A stretch of DNA of 64,000 nucleotides from positions 22,638 through 86,637 of the forward strand of contig DASZRL010000105.1 of the NCBI GenBank assembly GCA_035549175.1, in the 5' to 3' direction. This document shows positions 33,601 to 42,790 of this stretch, piece by piece (positions within the stretch are counted from its first letter, which is position 1; the number at the start of each line of letters is the position of its first letter). This DNA comes from DASTSN01 sp035549175 (GTDB taxonomy: Bacteria; Bacteroidota; Bacteroidia; Chitinophagales; Chitinophagaceae). Under the pieces are notes generated by a model that made no database searches, had not been told where the DNA came from, and worked only from the letters and a program-made list of their open reading frames with translations. The translations under genes were made by a program, and so were the position numbers.

Positions 33601-36600
33601 TCAGAAATCCACACCCATGGCAAAATACCAGATCGGGGAGCCGCGGAACAGTCCGTTCATTTCCCAGGCCGCGTCCAGCCGCAGGAAATACCCCAGCAGG
33701 GTGCTGCGTGCCCCGAAGCCGTAACCGCCGGCGAACGGTCCAATGCCCCCGGCCTTGACCAGCACGGAATAGGGCACGGTCTGGTTGCCGCGGGCATCCG
33801 TGACCGTATAAAGCTGGCCCGGCCGTTCGATCTTGTCGTAGGCCCCGTTCCAGGCGGTACCCAGGTCAAAAAACTGCACCAGCTGGAAGTTGCGAACAAA
33901 GGCATTGTTGATCGGCTTGTTGAACAACGAAGCAAATACCGGTACCCGGATTTCACTGTTGACCACGACGGCATTGTTGCCGTTGGCTACGTTCTGCCTG
34001 AATCCGCGCATATTGACCGCCAGGGACTGGTAGGCGTACTCATAATCAGGATCCGGCCGAACCGCTTTGTTGAATTTGGGGAAAAGCCAGTTGTCCACCC
34101 CGCCCAGGTAATAGATGAATTTCTGGGTACCCCAGGAAAAGTCGCCCGCGCCGCGTACCGCCCAGATGATGTTGCGGTAAATAGGCAGGTAATGGCGGGC
34201 GTCAAAACCGAAATTGATCGTATAGGGGTGGGTGTTCTCGCCGGCCTTGTAAAGGCGGGTCATCCAGTCGGTATATACCTTCCAGCGCAGGCCGTTCCAG
34301 ATATTCAGGGCCTTGTTGACGGCGTTGTCATACACGTATTCCAGGTGGAACTGGCCGTAGCTCTGCTTATCATCCGGGTGCTGCAGGGAAGGGGGATAAA
34401 AGTCATTGGACAGTACGACTACCCGGTCCCGGCGGTAGGCCACGTTGAGCCGGAGGCTCCGGATGCGGTCGAACGGATAGGCGATCGTGAATTGATACAG
34501 GTTGGTCAGCTGCTTCACGTTGAAGTTCAGGGAATCCGCATACAGCGGCGGATTCTTGATGCTGTTGCGGTAATACGTGAACCCGTAGTCAAAGCGTTTC
34601 TTGAGGTACTGGGTGGTCATTACGTATTCGTTATTGTCCAGGTTCGGGCTTACCCGGAAACCACCGGCAAATTTCCAGTCTTCCATCAGGTCGGAAATTC
34701 CTACCCGCAGGATGCCGTTGAAGGGATCGTTGTTGCTGAGGTTAATGGGTCCGTTCCCGCCCTGGTAGGGCTGGTAGCGGTTGACCAGCACACTGTTGTT
34801 GAACCCGGTGACCGCATAGTCCGTGAAGAATTTGGGCGGTCGGTACTGGTAGAGCTTCGCTTTCTTCAATACCGGCTCGCGGACGGGGATGGGTTCGGCG
34901 TTGAATACCTTTCCGAGCTGGGACTGCGCCGTATCCTTCTTGTCCACGGGGAATTCAGTCTGGAAAAAGTCTTCCTGCTTTTTGGAGGTTGTGTCCGCCT
35001 TGGGAGCCTGGTACTGGGCAGCCCGGCCGGCCTGGCGCCGGTCCTCGTCGATCCGCTGCTTCATATATTCGGTGGGCTTCGCCGTCACGTTGCGGCGGCG
35101 CAGGACGTTGTCGTCAACCCGGAGGCGGTACAGGAATTTGAAGTCACCCTGGCGCAATACCTCACTGACCAGGCTGTTGTCGCCCGCCGTACGGGTCTCC
35201 AGCAGGCTGCTCTGGTAATTGGAGAGCGGGAACACATAGGCCGAGTCGCTGGTGACCGACACAAACCCGACGGAATCCACATCGGTCTTATCCCAATCCT
35301 TCAGCAGGCTGTCCACCTCCTGGACCGAAGGGTTACGCAGTACCTCGTCGCCGATGAACACCAGGGTGTCCAGGCCGGCTCGCTGCGTGGAGAAAAAGCC
35401 GGCATACCGGTTATTGATGCCGTTCTCATCACTTACGAACGTGAAGTGGGTGGTATTGTACTGGGAAGGGAAACGGGCATTGCCGTACCTGAGATGAGTC
35501 AGCTGGGAGATCTGCTTGTAATCGGACTTATTCCAGTTGTCAACCAGGAAGATGTTGAAGTGCCTGGCCGGTAAGGAGTCACTGCTGGATCCGGCGGTTG
35601 CGGAAGGCCGGTTGCTCGCGTAGATAATACCGGTCTTGTTGGGAAACGCCACAAAGGAGGCATCCAGGTCATCATACACATCATTGGTTACCTGCTCCAC
35701 ATTCTGCTTGTCGATCTTGTAAACAAAAATGTCGGTCTGGCCGCTCTTGACGGCGCTGAGCAGCAGGGTATTGGCATCCAGCATGTATTTCATGTCCTGG
35801 ACCTGGTCGAACATGGGAAGTTCCTGTTTGACCGTCTTGATCCGGTTCACCACGTCATAAACGAACAGGTGGATCCGGCCTTCCTGGCTGTACAGGACCG
35901 CCAGCCGGGTACCCTTGTTGTCCCAGGCGAGCAGGGGGTAGTTGGGATTCTTCTCGTCTTCCCCGCTGCGTACGCCGTACTTCAGCAGGACCTTGCGGCT
36001 CACGAAATTTTCATGCAGCACGACTGAATACTGCCCCTTCACAAATTCCACGTCTGCATAGGTGAAGCTCCGGGGCATCGGATTGGCATTGAACCGGATA
36101 AAATCCTTTTTGCGGATCTCCTCGGAGACCGAGAGCTGTCCTTTGGGGACAGTCCGGCGCCCGCGCAGATCCTTGAAATATTTCTGGGGCTCCTCGTTCA
36201 TGAAATCCTTGAGGATCTCCTTGAATTTCTTTTTGGCGATTTTCTGGGAGGCGTTGTTCAGGTTACGGTAGATCCGGGCCAGGTAAAGCAGGTAGGTGGT
36301 CTTGGTCTTGCCGTATTTGTTGGCGAAATAGTTCCAGAAGGCGTGGCCGGCCAGGTTCGGTTTTTCGAAAGCAAACTGGTAAAAATTCTTGTAGCGGCCG
36401 CTCAGCAGGGCGGAGCGCGCATCGTCGTCCAGCTGGGGACTCCAGTTTTCCGCGGCGTATTCAATATAGCCGTCGGTAAGCCATTTGGGCAGGTCGAGCA
36501 GGGCCTGATTGGCCGCGAACTCGCCGAGGTCGTCGCCGAACAGCAGGTTTTCGACCAGGGTCCGGGCGATGCCCTGGCGGATCTGCCGGCGCAGGTTGTC

Positions 36601-36990
36601 ATGGTTGCCGTCAAAATAGACCAGGACTTTGTTGTTGACCAGTTTGGTCACCCCGCCCGTGTTCTGCCAGTCGATTCCCAGCCCGACATTGGACTGCTGC
36701 AATTCGTCGAAATTGTTATACACGACGATGTTAATGCGACGCTGCAGCCCGTATTCAATGAATTCCTCCAACCCGGGCAGTTCCGTTTCGGCTATCTGGG
36801 CCACATAACGTCCCAGTTCCAGCCCGTTCTGGCTAAAATAGGTGTTGAAATTATCGGTCTGGTAATACTTCCATTTGAAGTTCTGATACTGGACACGGTT
36901 CTTGCCAAACTCAACCGTACTGACTTGGGCTCCGGCCTGCAGGCAAAGCAGCGCGCAGAGACAGGTTACCAGGCTAATCAATTGCTTCAT
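33601..36990 (-). CDS. TolB-like propeller protein with peptidase-MA-like and beta-barrel regions
   Basis: 1129 residues. Signal peptide ends at LQAGAQ (about 1-21). Residues 25-270 resemble the peptidase-MA-like domain (GIARTLVENLLFGDDLGEF..LPKWLTDGYIEYAAENW), but the HExxH zinc motif is missing. Residues about 320-640 contain repeats of WDNKGTRLAVLYS and FVSDENGINNRYAGF type, a TolB/DPP6-like beta-propeller. The last 350 residues are a surface-antigen-type barrel with MRGFRQNVANGNNAVVVNSEIRVPV and a C-terminal Phe (MGVDF). It is probably an outer-membrane protein with a large periplasmic head. Function unknown. Confidence 0.8.
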   Translation of the reverse strand: MKQLISLVTCLCALLCLQAGAQVSTVEFGKNRVQYQNFKWKYYQTDNFNTYFSQNGLELGRYVAQIAETELPGLEEFIEYGLQRRINIVVYNNFDELQQSNVGLGIDWQNTGGVTKLVNNKVLVYFDGNHDNLRRQIRQGIARTLVENLLFGDDLGEFAANQALLDLPKWLTDGYIEYAAENWSPQLDDDARSALLSGRYKNFYQFAFEKPNLAGHAFWNYFANKYGKTKTTYLLYLARIYRNLNNASQKIAKKKFKEILKDFMNEEPQKYFKDLRGRRTVPKGQLSVSEEIRKKDFIRFNANPMPRSFTYADVEFVKGQYSVVLHENFVSRKVLLKYGVRSGEDEKNPNYPLLAWDNKGTRLAVLYSQEGRIHLFVYDVVNRIKTVKQELPMFDQVQDMKYMLDANTLLLSAVKSGQTDIFVYKIDKQNVEQVTNDVYDDLDASFVAFPNKTGIIYASNRPSATAGSSSDSLPARHFNIFLVDNWNKSDYKQISQLTHLRYGNARFPSQYNTTHFTFVSDENGINNRYAGFFSTQRAGLDTLVFIGDEVLRNPSVQEVDSLLKDWDKTDVDSVGFVSVTSDSAYVFPLSNYQSSLLETRTAGDNSLVSEVLRQGDFKFLYRLRVDDNVLRRRNVTAKPTEYMKQRIDEDRRQAGRAAQYQAPKADTTSKKQEDFFQTEFPVDKKDTAQSQLGKVFNAEPIPVREPVLKKAKLYQYRPPKFFTDYAVTGFNNSVLVNRYQPYQGGNGPINLSNNDPFNGILRVGISDLMEDWKFAGGFRVSPNLDNNEYVMTTQYLKKRFDYGFTYYRNSIKNPPLYADSLNFNVKQLTNLYQFTIAYPFDRIRSLRLNVAYRRDRVVVLSNDFYPPSLQHPDDKQSYGQFHLEYVYDNAVNKALNIWNGLRWKVYTDWMTRLYKAGENTHPYTINFGFDARHYLPIYRNIIWAVRGAGDFSWGTQKFIYYLGGVDNWLFPKFNKAVRPDPDYEYAYQSLAVNMRGFRQNVANGNNAVVVNSEIRVPVFASLFNKPINNAFVRNFQLVQFFDLGTAWNGAYDKIERPGQLYTVTDARGNQTVPYSVLVKAGGIGPFAGGYGFGARSTLLGYFLRLDAAWEMNGLFRGSPIWYFAMGVDF

Positions 36991-37264
36991 AAGATTCTAA
37001 TTGCTGTTACAAATCCGCCAGATCGCCGGCTCCGGGGAATCCGCCGGCCGGTCCCGAAGGGGCGCTCCGGACCATAACCATGCTGCCGCGCCTTCCGCTG
37101 CATCCGGGCCGGCTGGCCCGGATGCTCGCCCGCCGGCTGGCGTCAACCAAAAATAAACCGCGAAGCGGGAAGAAAACGGGAGCTCCGTCACCTTTAACTT
37201 TTTAGTTTCCGCTGCCGGGAAAAAAGCGGGATGTAAATTGCGTGTAAAATACGAAAAACCGTCC
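36991..37264. other. 274-base divergent intergenic region with a perfect hairpin
   Basis: It lies between the divergent TolB-like gene and the metallo-hydrolase gene. The only clear structure is a perfect 10-bp stem with a GGCT loop at 37101-37124 (arm CATCCGGGCC). No T-run follows on either strand. I see no gene and no clean -7 element for either gene. Confidence 0.55.
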
Positions 37265-37909
37265 ATGTTACGCGTCAGGTCCTTCCTGTTTAACCCCGTC
37301 CAGGAGAACACGTATGTGCTCTATAACGAGCAAAAACAGTGCTGCATTATTGATCCCGGCTGTTATTTTCCCCGGGAGCGGGAAGTCCTGCGGGAATTTG
37401 TGGAACAGGAGGGCCTGGAGCCCGTCCTGCTGCTGAACACCCACTGCCACCTGGACCATGTGTTCGGCAACCAGTTCGTCCTGGAGACCTGGGGGCTTCC
37501 GCTCCACCTCCATGAAAAGGAAAAGCCGGTTCTGGATTTTGCCCCGGCTTCGGGGCAGGCCTGGCAACTGCCGTTCGATCCGTACCAGGGGCCCCTGGTA
37601 TACCTCCATTCCGGCCAGCCGGTCCGGCTGGGCCAGGATGTACTGGACGTGCTTTTTACCCCGGGTCATTCCCCGGGAAGCGTCTGTTTCTATAGCGTGC
37701 AGGAAGGCTTTGTAATCGGGGGGGACGTGCTGTTCCAGGGTTCAATCGGGCGAACGGATCTGCCCGGCGGGGATTATGCCACCCTGATCCGCAGTATCCA
37801 AACCCAGCTTTTCGTTCTGCCTGATGAAACCCGGGTTTATCCCGGCCACGGACCGGAAACCACGATCGGCCGGGAGAAAAGGGCTAATCCTTTTGTCAGC
37901 ATGGTTTGA
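37265..37909 (+). CDS. MBL-fold metallo-hydrolase (glyoxalase II-like)
   Basis: 214 residues from the ATG at 37265. The metal motif THCHLDH (His60, His62, Asp64, His65) is intact; further ligands are expected in FTPGHSPGSV, GGDVLFQGSIGRTDLPGG and the final YPGHGPET. This is the pattern of glyoxalase II-like hydrolases of thioesters. The substrate cannot be set by sequence alone. It converges on the flippase gene with 18 bases between. Confidence 0.9.
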   Translation: MLRVRSFLFNPVQENTYVLYNEQKQCCIIDPGCYFPREREVLREFVEQEGLEPVLLLNTHCHLDHVFGNQFVLETWGLPLHLHEKEKPVLDFAPASGQAWQLPFDPYQGPLVYLHSGQPVRLGQDVLDVLFTPGHSPGSVCFYSVQEGFVIGGDVLFQGSIGRTDLPGGDYATLIRSIQTQLFVLPDETRVYPGHGPETTIGREKRANPFVSMV

Positions 37910-37927
37910 GGATCCGGCTTGCCGGGG

Positions 37928-39436
37928 TCAGGCCACATGGGTCTGCAGGTATTTTCCGATCAGAGGCAGTTTCTGGAACTCCTTCCTTTCCACCTTCAGG
38001 ATCAGCAGGCTGAAACCTGCCAGCAGCAGGGTGGCTGTTCCGTAATAGAATAGCGCGGAGCCCACCAGGGTGACCAGGGCCCGGTGCAGCAGGTAAAGCA
38101 GCACGCAGATCACGATATAGGCGCAGAGTTTCTTCCACGCATAGGGGATGCGGTAGGCCCGCTGCCCCCATACATAGCTGATGACCATCATGCTCCCGTA
38201 GCAGGCAAACGTGGCCCAGGCACAGGCCATGTAACTGAAATAGGGAATCAGAAAATAGTTGATCGCCAGGGTTATGCCGGCACCCACCAAGGTGATCCAG
38301 GCGCCCGCCAGGGTCTTGTTGCTGAGTTTGTACCAGATGCTCAGGCTGTAGTAGATGCCCAGGAACATATTGGCGAGTAGCAGGATGGGGACCACCCGCA
38401 GGCCCACCCACATCTTGGGGTTGCGGATAAAATGCTTCCAGGTATCCAGGTAGAGCATCACCAGCAGGAACATCAGGCACAGGGTGATCACGAAAAACTT
38501 CATCACGCGCGCATAAACCCGCGGGGCGTTATCCTGGGTGGCCTGCTTGAAGAAAAAGGGCTCCGCACCCATGCGGAAGGCCTGTACGCCCAGGGAGATC
38601 AGGATCGACAATTTATAGCAGGCCGCATAGATACCCACTTCGGTTTTGGCTTCCTGGACGGTATGCACGGGGGCCCACCAGCCCAGCATGATCCGGTCGA
38701 AGGTCTCATTGATCATCCCGGCGAACCCGGCGATGATCAGGGGCAGGCCGTACCGGATCATTTCCTGCCAGAGCCGGCTGTCGAATTTCCAGGTAAAGCC
38801 GATCAGCTCCCGGAAGAGCAGCAGCAGGGTGACCAGGTTCTGGATCAGGTTGGCCAGCAGCACATAGCCCACCGCCCATTCCGGGCGGAAAAAAAGATGA
38901 ACAAAACTCTGTGGGTTGCTGGCCAGCCTCGGGCAGACGCTCAGGAAGAAATATACGCTCACGATATTCACCAGGATACCCCCGACCTTGGTGACGGCAA
39001 ACTTGACGGGCCGGCCGTCCTGGCGGAGTTTGGCGAACGGGATGGTGGTCAGGGCATCCAGGGCGATGATGGCTGTGGCCATGCTGAGGTACTCGGGGTG
39101 CTGGCGGATCTGCAGCAGTCCGGCCAGCGGACGCTGGATCAGCAGCAGCAGCACGGTCAGCAGCCCCGTAGACAGGATCAGGGAAATGCTGCTGGTGTCC
39201 AGCACCTGTTTCTTGTCGGCCTTATTGGCGAAACGGAAGAAGGCCGTCTCCATCCCGTAGGTGAAAATGACATTCATGAAGGGAATGAAGGAATAGACGA
39301 TACTCATTTCGCCATACTGCCATTCCAGGAATTTGAACGTGAGGTACGGGGTGAGCAGGTAGTTGATGAAACGGGCGGCGATGGAACTGAGTCCGTACCA
39401 CATGGTCTGACCGGCGAGTTTCTTGATACTGCTCAA
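37928..39436 (-). CDS. Polysaccharide flippase (MATE/Wzx-like)
   Basis: 502 residues with about 12-14 membrane helices. The opening LAGQTMWYGLSSIAARFINYLLTPYLT and the YGMETAFFRFANK region are typical of the oligosaccharide-flippase family that moves lipid-linked sugars across the cytoplasmic membrane. The start codon is TTG at 39436; the next in-frame ATG is 11 codons later. A TACTTTTG -7 element 17 bases upstream supports the TTG. No glycosyltransferase genes lie nearby. Confidence 0.88.
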   Translation of the reverse strand: MSSIKKLAGQTMWYGLSSIAARFINYLLTPYLTFKFLEWQYGEMSIVYSFIPFMNVIFTYGMETAFFRFANKADKKQVLDTSSISLILSTGLLTVLLLLIQRPLAGLLQIRQHPEYLSMATAIIALDALTTIPFAKLRQDGRPVKFAVTKVGGILVNIVSVYFFLSVCPRLASNPQSFVHLFFRPEWAVGYVLLANLIQNLVTLLLLFRELIGFTWKFDSRLWQEMIRYGLPLIIAGFAGMINETFDRIMLGWWAPVHTVQEAKTEVGIYAACYKLSILISLGVQAFRMGAEPFFFKQATQDNAPRVYARVMKFFVITLCLMFLLVMLYLDTWKHFIRNPKMWVGLRVVPILLLANMFLGIYYSLSIWYKLSNKTLAGAWITLVGAGITLAINYFLIPYFSYMACAWATFACYGSMMVISYVWGQRAYRIPYAWKKLCAYIVICVLLYLLHRALVTLVGSALFYYGTATLLLAGFSLLILKVERKEFQKLPLIGKYLQTHVA

Positions 39437-39453
39437 GGAGAAAATTTTGCCAA

Positions 39454-39461
39454 CAAAAGTA
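39454..39461 (-). promoter_or_regulatory. -7 element of the flippase gene
   Basis: TACTTTTG on the minus strand, 17 bases from the TTG start at 39436. Confidence 0.45.
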
Positions 39462-39561
39462 ATCGAAGGCCATGCAAAAAACCAATCCGGCCCTCAGATT
39501 CTCCCCCGGCATGGACGCCATCCCGGCTTTATGTAACTTTAACCTACAAAATACTGTGATT

Positions 39562-40233
39562 ATGTCTAAAGGAGTCGTATTGCTGGCAGCCGCCAGCCTG
39601 TTGCTGCTTCGCGCCGGGGCCCAGGCTTACGAAGGATCCGCCGAATACAACAAGAAAAAGCAAACTGCGTATATGGTGGAGTTTACCTATCCCCAGGAGG
39701 CCGTGCAGAACGCCGTGGTGCAGAAGATGGCGACCCTGGGGTATAAGCCCCGGGAGGAAAAGGGTCTTTTCAACCGGGACAAGGGCTTCCTGGTATTTAA
39801 GAACTCAGCCATCACCGATGTCAGTTCCCGGACCCTGGATTATTTTGTCAAGGTGGACAAAAAGGGGCGTAAGGACGGCGAGGGCTCCATCCTCACAGTG
39901 ATCGTCAACAACAGCAACGGGGAGAATGCGTCCGGATTCTTCGATGAAAATGAACGCCGGCGCATGCTGGGGTTCCTCAATAACCTCCAGCCGGAGGTGG
40001 AAGCGGCCAACCTGGAACTGCAGATCAGGGACCAGACGGATGTCGTGACGCAGTCGGAAGAAAAGCTCAAAAAGCTGCGTAGTGACCAGACGGATATGGA
40101 AAAGAAGATCAAGGACCTCCAGGATAAAATAGCCAGGAACCTCAAGGACCAGGACGCGGCCCAGAAGGATCTGGACAACCAGAAACAGGCCCTGGATGCC
40201 CTTCGGGCCAAACGGCAGCCGGCCGGCCAGTAG
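39562..40233 (+). CDS. Exported coiled-coil protein, unknown
   Basis: 223 residues from the ATG at 39562. The signal peptide ends near RAGAQA (about 1-22). A globular part (25-140) has YMVEFTYPQEAVQNAVVQKMATLGYKP and TLDYFVKVDKKG. Residues about 150-215 are a heptad-rich coiled coil with repeated K-L-R/D-L-Q patterns (EEKLKKLRSDQTDMEKKIKDLQDKI). It is probably periplasmic. I do not recognise the family. It is divergent from the flippase and convergent with the peroxidase. Confidence 0.7.
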   Translation: MSKGVVLLAAASLLLLRAGAQAYEGSAEYNKKKQTAYMVEFTYPQEAVQNAVVQKMATLGYKPREEKGLFNRDKGFLVFKNSAITDVSSRTLDYFVKVDKKGRKDGEGSILTVIVNNSNGENASGFFDENERRRMLGFLNNLQPEVEAANLELQIRDQTDVVTQSEEKLKKLRSDQTDMEKKIKDLQDKIARNLKDQDAAQKDLDNQKQALDALRAKRQPAGQ

Positions 40234-40275
40234 CCGAAGGTGGTTCCCCAGGTAAACCCCGGAACCCCGCCCTGT

Positions 40276-41319
40276 CTATTGGGGTTTGCCAAACATCGGG
40301 TTATTCAGAAAGCTGGAATCCGTCAGTGTCTTCAGGAACTGGTAGACATCGTCCTGCTGGTCCGGGCTGAGCGGGATGCCGCCTTTCAATAGCGGGTCCA
40401 GGGTGGGCCCGGGCTGGACGCCGGAAGCATAAAACTGAAGCACCTGCTCCAGGGTGTTGTAACGCCCGTCGTGCATGTAATTCTCCGATACAGCCACATT
40501 ACGCAGGGTGGGCACCCGGAATTTCAGGGAATCGCTGCTGTTTCCCGTAATGCGCATCCGCCCGAAATCATTGAGCAGGGGGTCCACCGGCAGGCCGATA
40601 TTTCGGTAACTGTAATCGGTGAACAGGGGTTCGGGGTGACAGGTGGCGCAATAGGTGCGGAACAACTGGTAACCCCGGTTTTCGGCCTCGGAGAAAACAT
40701 CCTGGCCGAGCCGTACGCGGTCATATTTGCTGGCGGCGGAGGTAAGGTATCCGGTGAACTGGGCCAGGGCCTTCAAAATGCGGTCCTGGGTCACTTCAGG
40801 GGTGCCGAAAGCTTTGCGGAACTGGGCCTGGTAGTACGGATCGGGCTGCAGCCGGCTGATGACTTCGGGAAAGTTCTCGGCCATTTCATTGTGGGTGGTG
40901 ATCGGTTGCTGGGCCTCCTGTTCCAGGTTCGTATACGCGCCGTCCCAATGCAGGGCCCGCGACCAGGCCAGGTTGAACAGGACGGGTGCGTTGCGCAGCG
41001 TATGGGAATGCCCGTATCCGTGGCTGCGGTCATGCTCATAGGTCCCGAATCCGGCAACCTGCTGGTGGCAGGAAGCGCAGGGGAAATTGCTGTCCAGGCT
41101 CAGCCTGCCATCATAAAAGAGCCTCCGGCCGAGCTCAAATCCCGCCGTGGTCAGCGGGTTGTCCTGGTAGGTGTAGACGGGTGCGGGAAATCCGTCAGGC
41201 ACTATCTGGGCCAGGCGCCCGGGCAGGAAGGTCTGGTCATGCCGGCGGCAGGATTCCAGGCTATGGGAACCCCAGATGGCCATCAGGCAAATGGCGGATA
41301 TGACAGTTAATCGTTTCAT
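40276..41319 (-). CDS. Di-haem cytochrome c peroxidase (MauG/CcpA-like)
   Basis: 347 residues with N-terminal export signal (about 1-20). Two haem motifs are present: CASCH (Cys81, Cys84, His85) and CATCH (Cys224, Cys227, His228). FELGRRLFYDGRLSLD before the first and KFRVPTLRNVAVSENYMHDGRYNTLEQVL after the second match the family. It reduces hydrogen peroxide in the periplasm with electrons from small cytochromes, or modifies a partner protein as MauG does. A typical one for Bacteroidota by length. Confidence 0.92.
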   Translation of the reverse strand: MKRLTVISAICLMAIWGSHSLESCRRHDQTFLPGRLAQIVPDGFPAPVYTYQDNPLTTAGFELGRRLFYDGRLSLDSNFPCASCHQQVAGFGTYEHDRSHGYGHSHTLRNAPVLFNLAWSRALHWDGAYTNLEQEAQQPITTHNEMAENFPEVISRLQPDPYYQAQFRKAFGTPEVTQDRILKALAQFTGYLTSAASKYDRVRLGQDVFSEAENRGYQLFRTYCATCHPEPLFTDYSYRNIGLPVDPLLNDFGRMRITGNSSDSLKFRVPTLRNVAVSENYMHDGRYNTLEQVLQFYASGVQPGPTLDPLLKGGIPLSPDQQDDVYQFLKTLTDSSFLNNPMFGKPQ

Positions 41320-41385
41320 ATAATCAGCCCCTGGTCGCCTTCCGCAGACAGCCGGTACCGGCCTTGCCCCCGGGGTCCGTTTCTA

Positions 41386-41790
41386 TTAGATGGTATCCGG
41401 GCGCCATTTCCTGCGGCCCGTTTTCCGCTCGGCGATCCGCTTTTTGGACTCCAGCCTTCTTTCCCGGCTGGCGCCCGAGGGACGGGTAGCGATCCGGGGT
41501 TTTTTCGGGATCACGGCCTCGGAGACCAGGTCATTAATCCGGCGGGTCACCTCGTCCCGGTTCATGGCCTGGCTGCGATGGCTCTGGGCCTTCACCATCA
41601 GATAGCCCTCGGCATTAATCCGGTTGGCCAGTCGCTGCAATACCAGCTGTTTCTGGGTCGGTGTCAGCCGTTGGGAGGCCGATACCAGGAAGGATCCGAT
41701 CACGGCCGTCTCCACCTTGTTGACATGCTGGCCGCCCTTGCCGCCGCTGCGCGTGGTCTGATACGATATCTCGCTACTTAATTCCAGCAT
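41386..41790 (-). CDS. arfB: Alternative ribosome-rescue factor ArfB
   Basis: 134 residues from the ATG at 41790. The catalytic GGQ motif (19-21) is in the sequence TRSGGKGGQHVNKVET, and the C-terminal tail is rich in Arg and Lys (RRLESKKRIAERKTGRRKWRP), which in ArfB fits the empty mRNA channel. It hydrolyses peptidyl-tRNA on stalled ribosomes without a stop codon. It lacks the codon-recognition domains of release factors. Confidence 0.92.
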   Translation of the reverse strand: MLELSSEISYQTTRSGGKGGQHVNKVETAVIGSFLVSASQRLTPTQKQLVLQRLANRINAEGYLMVKAQSHRSQAMNRDEVTRRINDLVSEAVIPKKPRIATRPSGASRERRLESKKRIAERKTGRRKWRPDTI

Positions 41791-41802
41791 GGCCGGGGTT
41801 AA

Positions 41803-41825
41803 TATCTTTGTACGGATCAAAGATA
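41803..41825. promoter_or_regulatory. Overlapping divergent -7 elements of arfB and dtd
   Basis: TATCTTTG at 41803-41810 (plus strand, for dtd) and its exact reverse complement CAAAGATA at 41818-41825 (a TATCTTTG on the minus strand, for arfB) form an 8-base inverted repeat with 7 bases between. The two genes start 40 bases apart, so the -7 elements of each lie within the other's promoter. Confidence 0.6.
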
Positions 41826-41830
41826 GCATT

Positions 41831-42283
41831 ATGCGTGTTGTTATTCAACGGGTAAGCCGGGCCGCCGTCCGGATCAGTGGCCAGGAATGCGCCCGCATCG
41901 GACGGGGGCTCCTGGTACTGCTGGGCATTGAGGAGGCAGACGGCCAGGAGGATATTGTCTGGCTGAGCCGCAAGATCGTGCAACTGCGCATCCTGGATGA
42001 CGAATCCGGGGTGATGAACCGCTCGGTCCAGGAACAGGAAGGGGATATCCTGCTGGTCAGCCAGTTTACCCTGCATGCCTCCACCCGCAAGGGGAACCGT
42101 CCGTCCTATATCCGGGCCAGCAAGCCGGAGCACGCCATTCCGCTCTACGAGGCCATGGTCCGGCAACTGGCCGAGGACCTGGGCAAACCGGTGCAGACCG
42201 GCCGTTTCGGAGCAGACATGCAGGTCGAGCTGGTCAATGACGGACCGGTCACGATCCTGATCGATACCAGGAATCGGGAATAA
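41831..42283 (+). CDS. dtd: D-aminoacyl-tRNA deacylase
   Basis: 150 residues from the ATG at 41831. The N-terminal MRVVIQRVSRAAV and the motifs SQFTLHASTRKGNRPSY and DGPVTILIDTRN are the two catalytic/proofreading loops of DTD. It removes D-amino acids and glycine mis-attached to tRNA. Length is normal. It shares a divergent promoter with arfB, both being translation quality-control genes. Confidence 0.95.
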   Translation: MRVVIQRVSRAAVRISGQECARIGRGLLVLLGIEEADGQEDIVWLSRKIVQLRILDDESGVMNRSVQEQEGDILLVSQFTLHASTRKGNRPSYIRASKPEHAIPLYEAMVRQLAEDLGKPVQTGRFGADMQVELVNDGPVTILIDTRNRE

Positions 42284-42319
42284 ATTCGTTGCAGACTGAA
42301 TAACAGGAAGTTATCAGGT

Positions 42320-42661
42320 TCAGGGGAGCCCGATTTTTTGCGTGTACCGGGTCCCGTCCTTTAGTTCCAGCATCAGGAAAAAGTACCGTTCCCGGATTGT
42401 CACGTCAAAACTGTAATAACTGGCGTTGACATGATTTTCTTCTACGAACCGGTTGCCGCTGGCCGTCCAGACCATGATCCGGTTTATATCCTTTTCACAC
42501 TTGACCGTAATATGCTTGCCCGAGGTAAGTACTTTATACGGTTTGGGCGACGGCAGACCGTTAATCAGGGTGTCATGGGCGGGATTGGCTTCCACGGCGC
42601 TGAAGGCGGTGGCAAGCAGGATAAGCAGGCAGGCAAAAGCCTTCCGGGACAAAAAGGTCAT
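42320..42661 (-). CDS. Exported small protein resembling an isolated type IX sorting-type domain
   Basis: 113 residues from the ATG at 42661. The signal peptide ends at SAVEA (about 1-25). The mature part has a beta-sandwich feel: HITVKCEKDINRIMVWTASGNRFVEENHVNASYYSFDVTIRERYFFLMLELKDGTRYTQKIGL. Its end resembles the C-terminal domains that guide type IX secretion cargo, but it lacks the usual Pro-Asn-Pro start of such domains and no cargo domain precedes it. A structural homologue of that fold, or a small periplasmic protein, is equally possible. Confidence 0.55.
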   Translation of the reverse strand: MTFLSRKAFACLLILLATAFSAVEANPAHDTLINGLPSPKPYKVLTSGKHITVKCEKDINRIMVWTASGNRFVEENHVNASYYSFDVTIRERYFFLMLELKDGTRYTQKIGLP

Positions 42662-42790
42662 AACTGAGGCCAGATTGTGGGGATTCACAAAAATTGGTTT
42701 TCGCGTCTTCAAAGGGCAGGGGGTACGGTGCGGGAGCAAGAGAACGGCAAGAATCGTGCTATATTGCCAAAAATTGCAAAAAATTTTGTT

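Noticed and set aside
33505..35574. 689-codon open frame on the plus strand opposite the TolB-like gene
   Set aside because: Shadow frame. The minus-strand gene has signal peptide, propeller repeats and barrel end; the plus frame has no motif and crosses the minus-strand terminator.
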